From Paraspadella gotoi (taxonomy: Eukaryota > Chaetognatha), in assembly GCA_051294375.1 (NCBI GenBank), contig CM119269.1, positions 19,815,936 through 19,879,935 on the forward strand: 64,000 nucleotides of DNA, read 5' to 3'. The notes under the pieces are model-generated. The model worked only from the letters and a program-made list of their open reading frames with translations, searched no databases and had not been told where the DNA came from. Positions 58,629 to 64,000 of the stretch are shown piece by piece (positions within the stretch are counted from its first letter, which is position 1; each line of letters starts with the position of its first letter). Position numbers and translations under genes: made by a program.

Positions 58629-58672
58629 TGGTGGCAGTCGTTGGATTCGAACCCACGCCTCCTCAGAGACTA
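58629..58672 (-). pseudogene. tRNA-like 3' half (serine/leucine type) with encoded CCA
   Basis: On the minus strand GAGGCGTGGGTTCGAATCC gives a T-arm with a perfect B box (GGTTCGAATCC). It is followed by acceptor-strand GACTGCC, discriminator A and CCA. The T-stem has one mismatch (a base appears missing). No D-arm or anticodon half is present upstream. An encoded CCA is not normal for a eukaryotic tRNA gene and suggests a retro-inserted tRNA fragment or a SINE end. Confidence 0.5.
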
Positions 58673-59161
58673 GTGAGTGAAAGAAAAAAGATGGAAATCG
58701 AAAGAAGTAAAAAATGAAGAACTTAAAAGGGATGAATTGACGTCACATTGTCATTCGTTTTCTACTTTACAGTTTATCATGAAATTTAATTTAACTGTTT
58801 GGTCACATCGGAAACCTCTCTTCATTTTAAATGAATTTTCCAAATGAAAAAGTAGGTCGATATGTCATAGGTTCTCTTCCTCTGTCTATCTCCGCCTCTC
58901 TCTTGGGATTACAAATATTATTAGAGCATCGCTGTAAATTTATTTGCGAAAGCGTAAAGGGTGACTTAGCCTTAAGTAAATTGATTCCAATAGCAATGCT
59001 TTAAAATATTTTAAACCGCCCAAAATCTGCCTTCCCAACGTAAGTAATTTATAATTTATACTAATATAAAAATCTGTACTTTGTTATTTGTGCATTTCCA
59101 CAACCATTTTCGAGAATTGTTCAATTCCATTCAGAAAAATTCAAGGACGACGCATTGAAAG

Positions 59162-59169
59162 TATAAATA
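59162..59169 (+). promoter_or_regulatory. TATA box for the XKR-like gene
   Basis: TATAAATA lies about 100 bases upstream of the ATG at 59268, on the correct strand, leaving room for a transcription start near 59190 and a short 5' leader. It is placed by motif and spacing only. Confidence 0.4.
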
Positions 59170-59267
59170 AACTTCATCGAACGCAGGAGCAAAATTGACG
59201 CCAACTCCGCTTCAAGTTTCAATCAAACTCTTTCTCATTCTCTCATTCATTCTCATTCATTTCAAAA

Positions 59268-60020
59268 ATGAACGTCGTTGTACTTTCTCTAATAATTCCT
59301 CTGACCCTCAACGTCTTGGACATTGGCACCGACGTACGAACGATGTTTGAATACGCGCGCCACCGATTTTTTGCAATGAATTACATCGCCTCAGGATTAG
59401 GGATTGTCATGGCAACACACTGGATCGTGTCAGGTATTGTCTCTTTACTTCGCTTGAAGACAGCGGCGGCGCTCTATCCCCGCTTGACCCGAAACGCGCT
59501 GCGTCGAACGGCGACGGCGCTTTGCGTCCTTCTCAGTCTGAGCAACGTCGCCTTTATTATCGACAAACAACTTGACGAGCGGCAGAATTTCCCGGCGTCC
59601 GCGGAAAAGGCCCTCTTCGTACAGCGTCTCGATTTGCTACATCTGCTGCTGGAGTCCTTTCCGCAGCTTCTCATCCAATCGACGGCGTTGATTTTCTCTT
59701 GGACGAGCGGCACGACGGAGCAATGCTTTATCACGGACGAACATACTAACGAAATTTCGTGGAAGTCGCAGGCCAAGCCCGATTTTCAATTTTATACCGT
59801 CCTTAAAAATCAAACGCTGGAAAAAAGAGGAGAATCATGCGTCTGTTATTATGTCGCTTCCAATCGAAGGTCGACGACGTTATTGTGTAGTTGGACGATC
59901 AAGGATTATGGAACCATCTTTTCTTTTGCTTTGTCGACCACCTCCTTGGCAATGACGGCGGCCACGTTGCGAGCCACTTCTGCTGGCTTTAATCCGACCA
60001 TTATTTTCGGAACATTACAG
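59268..60020 (+). CDS. XK-related (XKR/CED-8-like) membrane protein, exon 1
   Basis: This exon encodes residues 1-251 of a polytopic membrane protein. The family includes plasma-membrane lipid scramblases and their relatives, which act in apoptotic phosphatidylserine exposure. Seen: an N-terminal hydrophobic segment running into D-I-G-T-D (residues 18-22), a second hydrophobic segment near 38-62, another near 82-98, and the hallmark helix around L-L-E-S-F-P-Q-L-L-I-Q (residues 127-137). That helix matches the family's conserved 'LE.aPQL.LQ' signature. The start is the first ATG after a TATA-like box, in an aaaATG context. The exon ends ...TTA CAG with an intron starting GTCAAT, in phase 0. 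Family assignment is by motif and hydropathy pattern, not by a search. Scramblase activity and any caspase regulation are unknown for this member. Confidence 0.68.
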
Positions 60021-60216
60021 GTCAATTGCTCTAAAAATGTTCAATGTATATATACTTTGTACATTTTTAGAGCAATTATATGTATATTACACATGTATAT
60101 GTAGATATAAAAATAATATTTTTTCTGTATTACAAGATTTTTGTCAAATGCTATTTTGTCATTTTTTTTTAAAAATTTTACACTTAAAAAAAGAAAAAAA
60201 ATTCCGTCAACTTTAG
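60021..60216 (+). other. Intron of the XKR-like gene, with a 17-bp perfect hairpin
   Basis: A 196-base phase-0 intron beginning GTCAAT and ending CTTTAG. Positions 60024-60040 and 60061-60077 are perfect reverse complements (AATTGCTCTAAAAATGT) around a 20-base loop. The hairpin therefore begins three bases inside the non-consensus donor. It could mask the splice site or be a tiny foldback insertion; its effect is unknown. Confidence 0.55.
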
Positions 60217-61779
60217 GGAGTCATTGGCGTCGTCGTTTACCTTCACTTGATTTACGTTCACGCGCTCAAGTTTTCACTCTGGATGATCTGTCTCACTCCG
60301 TTCGTTTTGCTACGAATCTTCACCGTCATCGAGTTAAAGGACCTCCTTTGCAAATTAATGGGATCATCCGGTTCGTCTCATCCCCGTTGGACCTCCTCCT
60401 TTGCCGGCTCCTCCTTCGCAGTCACGTGGACAGTTTTGGTGACTGCTTTCTTCTTTAACATCGACCACCAGGTCGCCATTTCCGACCACTTTCCTTGGAA
60501 GGGCCCACGTTTCGGTTTGGGAAAATTTAAGAACGATTTGAGTCCGCAATTGGAGATACGCGTTATGAAAGACTGGGTTTTTTGCATCCAGACGAAAGGT
60601 GTGATTGACAAAACTTGGATCGACATTCGGTTGGCATCTTTGGCCCCGTGTCTGAATCATTCGACCGACAAAACCATTCAGAAATTTAAGGTGGGAAATT
60701 ATAAAATTTTAGATCCGAGTTTTAAAACGGTATTGTTCATCTGTTTGGTCGATTTGACCGTCGGAATCATTAATACGACGATATTTTTTTTAGAGAGAAA
60801 AAAGCTGAGAAAGTTGATTCAATTTATTTTCGCTGTACTTCCTCCTTCGGTGATTTTAAGCGCAAACATGAGCTATACTTTGGCCCACGAAGGCGTTTAC
60901 AACAACATCGGTGTGGAAGATCTCTGTCAATTTCGTAAATTAGTCACATGCAATTTCTACAACGAAACCCATCGAATCTTACTCGAATCCAAGGAGACGC
61001 TATACCGCATTTTTCTACAGCTTATTCACTTTTTTTTTGCGTCCTTCGTTTCGCACTGCGTGTTTTTCTTTGTAGAGGCGCATCGATCGTTTGAACATTT
61101 GGGACATGAAATATACAGGAAGGCGTTTTTAGTTTATGGCCTGGCGGCTGTTGGCCTTCCGTGTTTCGCATATCTTACACGTCAAACCGAGGACAATCGC
61201 CGTCACTTGAGCCACGCCCTTTTTGTTTCTCGCGACGTATGGGAGCACAACTATCCTTCGTTTAAAAATTACATCGAATATCAGCTATTTTCATTTTTCA
61301 TTTTCGATAAACATTTTTTCTCCGTCTTTTGTTTTTCTCTTCTGCCAATTTTCTCTTTTGTTTTCTGCTTTTTCACAAAAATCTTGAGAGAGCACAAATA
61401 CCTGAAAATTGTTTTCAGGTTATTCTTTCTAGTTCTAATTACTACTTTATATTGTTGGTTACTCGGAGTATTAAAAATTAAATCGGAAATTGAGGAAACC
61501 CATTACGAAATTGTTTTTAATTATTTAATGAGAGAGCTGAAAGCGACTTCAATTTACCGCGCCAGACTCTCTCCGAACCGCAAAGAAGATTCGCCTAGTT
61601 TTTCTTATATCAATCACATTATCAAGTCGGTGAGATGGAGCCTCCTAGGAGATAATATAGTAACTGGAGCTTTTCATGATTTTTTATCTACTGTTGCAAT
61701 CGAACAAAGAAAAGGTTATGAGAGTCTTAACATTGGTTTGTTTATAATTACTGTAATGTGCGTAATTATTTTTAATTGA
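60217..61779 (+). CDS. XK-related membrane protein, exon 2 (C-terminal part)
   Basis: The exon follows an acceptor ending CTTTAG and opens in phase 0 with G-V-I-G-V-V-V-Y. It runs 520 codons to TGA, giving a total protein of about 771 residues. It holds several further hydrophobic stretches: an early pair, one near the F-I-C-L-V-D-L-T-V-G segment, a strong pair in F-F-F-A-S-F-V-S-H-C-V-F-F-F, and more towards the C-terminus. It ends with a short hydrophobic tail, so the membrane topology is larger than the usual 6-10 helix XKR plan; typical family members are about 400-650 residues. The loop before the last segments is basic and may be cytosolic. The extra C-terminal membrane segments are unusual; a divergent lineage-specific expansion is possible. 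No in-frame stop interrupts the exon. Confidence 0.65.
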   Translation, partial: GVIGVVVYLHLIYVHALKFSLWMICLTPFVLLRIFTVIELKDLLCKLMGSSGSSHPRWTSSFAGSSFAVTWTVLVTAFFFNIDHQVAISDHFPWKGPRFGLGKFKNDLSPQLEIRVMKDWVFCIQTKGVIDKTWIDIRLASLAPCLNHSTDKTIQKFKVGNYKILDPSFKTVLFICLVDLTVGIINTTIFFLERKKLRKLIQFIFAVLPPSVILSANMSYTLAHEGVYNNIGVEDLCQFRKLVTCNFYNETHRILLESKETLYRIFLQLIHFFFASFVSHCVFFFVEAHRSFEHLGHEIYRKAFLVYGLAAVGLPCFAYLTRQTEDNRRHLSHALFVSRDVWEHNYPSFKNYIEYQLFSFFIFDKHFFSVFCFSLLPIFSFVFCFFTKILREHKYLKIVFRLFFLVLITTLYCWLLGVLKIKSEIEETHYEIVFNYLMRELKATSIYRARLSPNRKEDSPSFSYINHIIKSVRWSLLGDNIVTGAFHDFLSTVAIEQRKGYESLNIGLFIITVMCVIIFN

Positions 61780-61876
61780 AAAACTTTCGTATCTCTAAAC
61801 GCAGAAATAATGATCCAAGTGCGATACAACCTTAGTAAACTAGAATACAATATTTACGAATTTATATACAAACTAT

Positions 61877-62044
61877 TTTAGAGAGAAAAAGAATTTATTT
61901 GTGCAACAACGACTTTTATTGTTAATAACATGTTTCGACTTTTGTACAAGTCTTCTTCAGTGCTTATAAGCAAAAGTCGAAACATGTATGTATATTAACA
62001 ATAAAAGTCGTTGTTGCACAAAGAAATTATTTTTCTCTCTAAAT
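61877..62044. mobile_element. Short foldback element of the same hammerhead-like family
   Basis: Arms of about 65 bases: TTTAGAGAGAAAAA…GTGCAACAACGACTTTTATTG…ACATGTTTCGACTTTTG and its inverse. The minus-strand core is CTGAAGA, A, GACTT, a 5-base loop, AAGTC, GAAAC, ATGTTA, with a perfect 5-bp stem II. The other arm lacks the CTGANGA box. It lies 100 bases after the XKR-like stop codon, and its AATAAA might serve as a polyadenylation signal. Confidence 0.55.
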
Positions 62045-62254
62045 CTTATCACACAACAAAAGAAAGAAATAACACAGTGTCTACAAACTTTTTTAAAAAT
62101 TCACCCTCATTAGCGAAATTGTAATATAAGATTAAGTTTTTAAAATTTATTTTCTTTATGCTACTAAATCTAAATAAACAGATTTGATAAGTAGAGAAAC
62201 GTACCTATTTTTAGCTACACGGAGAGCAATACCTAATAAGTTAGCTTGTTGCTT

Positions 62255-62287
<33 letters not shown>

Positions 62288-63714
62288 TCGTCGAACCCCG
62301 CTTTTAATTTCAACTCGAACAAATTCTTCCTTTTTTTTGTTGTTAAATTAAAAACTTGAAATTCTAAACGACTCGAATCTCCCCCCCCCTCGTCATGAAC
62401 TCCACTTTTGTTAGGCGAAAATAAATCGCAACTTAAAATTTTCAGATTTCGAACATAACTTACCTTTTGTTTCGCTTTGATTTATCCCAAATTTAATTCC
62501 TACTAATTTATTTCTGATCTGCGAGTTGTTGGAAAAATTAACAATGAAAACAAAATGAAAAACACAAAGATCTTTGTATTCGTTGCACGATTTTTCGATT
62601 TTGATTATATTTTTAAAAAAAATCGTGTGGCGATTCGATTTTTACCGAGTATACGTAGACATTTTTTTTAATTCTTCTTCACTTCGCCGACAGCGGTTGC
62701 CGGTTTTTGTTTTTGTTTTGTTCTTTTTTGTTTTTTTTTAATATTCAAAGTACTTCACATTTCTAACAGGAATTTATGTATTAGGTTGTACTAGATAAAG
62801 ATTATAAGAGATAAGAGAGAGATATATGAGTTTCCGCGCCATCGAAGTAAGGTCAAGAGAACGACGGCAATAGTCGATGCCAAAAGGTAAGTTTGAGTTA
62901 AGACACAAAGAGCGAAAAAAAAAGAGGTGAGTTATTCGAAAGGAAAAGAGGGCGAGGATCGAAGGGAGAAAAACAGGTTTTAGGAGACGACGCTGATGAC
63001 GACGACGACGACGACGACGACGACGATGCAGATTGCGCCGAAGAGAATCGAGAAAAAAAATGATGACGAATCGACCCATTTTAGGTGGAGGAGGATGAGG
63101 AGGATGAAGAGGGAGTAAAAGAGGAGGAGGAAGAGGAGAGACAGGAGGAGGAGAAAAGAGAGAAATCTATGAAACATTAGGTTTTTTTTTATTCTAAATC
63201 GCTAAAGAAGACAGCGAGAATAATTGGGAAACAAAAAAACAAAACAAAAAAACAAAACAAAAAAACACAATGAGATAAAAACAAGTAGAAATATTATTAA
63301 GCGATGATAAGGGGAAATAATGAAGAAGTAAGCTAAGCCCTGTTGGAAAGAAGTCAAAAAAGAAAGTACAGTTCGATATTTAGATAGAAAGAGAGAGAAA
63401 AAAACTGAGAGAAAGAGATAGATAGAGAGAGAGAGGGAAAGAGAAAGAGAGGGTTAAATCGAGGGTGTAACTTTTAGGGATTTTATTATCAATGCAAAAA
63501 AGACTCATTTAAAATCTCAAATAACCAACAAAGTTACAAATTTTTTTTGCTTTATTCTTTTTGAATATTTCAGCACTTAAGGTTATCTTTTTATCTACTA
63601 TTTTATTTCTTGGTTTGTCTCCCCATTTCTTTATCTCCACAACCTCGAATTCCCAACGCAACAATAGAGTTTTCTCCCCACCTCATCTCAGCGTCATTCC
63701 ATTGAGAATGGTGA

Positions 63715-63747
<33 letters not shown>

Positions 63748-63962
63748 TTGTCTTCCCCGGGGGCGTGACATCAACGAAGATTCTTTTGGGGAGAGGAAGG
63801 TCGTCGGGTGGATCTTGGTCGGTGAAGATATTCGAACAATTGGGTGAGAGAGAGAAAGAGAGTTGGGGGGCCGAGGAAGTGTGATAAGGGAGAGAGAGTA
63901 AACGAGAGAGAGGAGAGGGAGAGAGGAGTAGAGAAGAAAGGGAGAGAGAGAGAGAGAGGGAG

Positions 63963-63994
<32 letters not shown>

Positions 63995-64000
63995 GGAGAG
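62045..64000. other. Non-coding DNA with trinucleotide and GA repeats
   Basis: Trinucleotide CGT/GAC runs, short poly-A tracts and GA-rich DNA to the window end. The Ser/Phe or Arg/Glu frames reflect composition. No gene seen. Confidence 0.5.
62253..62288 (+). repeat. (CGT)n trinucleotide microsatellite
   Basis: About 12 CGT units. Related GAC/CGT/ACG runs occur at 9003-9036, 49160-49190, 49987-50030, 51713-51738, 62994-63024 and 63716-63746; this trinucleotide is characteristic of the genome. Confidence 0.85.

Overview
This is metazoan nuclear DNA. Genes are interrupted by GT-AG introns, the intergenic DNA is AT-rich, and dinucleotide (GA/CT), tetranucleotide (TTTC) and GAC/GTC trinucleotide microsatellites are very dense. 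Transposon relics are eukaryotic (hAT-like, Tc1/mariner-like MITEs, Penelope-like fragments). No bacterial operon, CRISPR array or rRNA gene was seen. A Dpr/DIP/lachesin-type immunoglobulin exon (minus strand, 7.4 kb) points to a protostome invertebrate, perhaps an arthropod; the species cannot be named from sequence alone. N runs lie at 8117-8126, 23722-23746, 23935-24125, 25829-26078 and 48175-48199, so this is a scaffold with unfinished joins.

Layout. 1-7.3 kb: microsatellites, a strand switch from pyrimidine-rich to purine-rich DNA, and a decayed Penelope-like GIY-YIG fragment (about 2.0-2.5 kb). 7.4-8.3 kb: three minus-strand exons of a Dpr/DIP-like Ig protein. 8.6-16.2 kb: mostly AT-rich non-coding DNA with microsatellites, a GC-rich island (11.0-11.25 kb), half copies of two MITE/foldback families, and a possible plus-strand terminal exon at 15.4 kb. 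16.3-30.86 kb: one 7.1-7.4 kb segment present twice in direct orientation, separated by a 25-base gap; this looks like an unmerged contig overlap. 30.4-39.9 kb: a minus-strand gene for a single-pass membrane receptor with a cysteine-rich N-terminal domain, about three Ig-like domains, a transmembrane helix and a tail ending in a class I PDZ ligand. 31.55-48.17 kb: an 8.2 kb inverted repeat, so exons 1-5 of this gene reappear on the plus strand at 39.9-47.0 kb and the right arm stops exactly at the 48.17 kb gap. Intron 1 carries a 3.2 kb hAT-like element with perfect 8-bp target duplications, and intron 5 a Tc1/mariner-like MITE; both are mirrored. 48.2-53.2 kb: microsatellites and weak plus-strand exon candidates. 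53.4-54.9 kb: a third, shorter paralogue of the Ig gene (minus strand, three exons, no membrane anchor found). 55-58.6 kb: a TTTC microsatellite, a second Tc1-like MITE, a satellite of roughly 115-bp units and a tRNA-like 3' half. 59.27-61.78 kb: a two-exon XK-related (XKR) membrane protein gene, the most complete gene here. 61.9-64 kb: a foldback element with a hammerhead-like core, then repeats.

Most noteworthy: (a) a small family of Ig receptors with three clearly different N-terminal exons but, in the two inverted copies, nearly identical downstream exons and introns; (b) palindromic elements carrying hammerhead-ribozyme-like cores at three independent loci, in a window that also holds Penelope-like relics; (c) the hAT-like element with a GGAGCC hexamer array near each end and a core of degenerate telomere-like repeats. 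Both large duplications could be assembly artefacts, and the evidence on each side is given in the findings.
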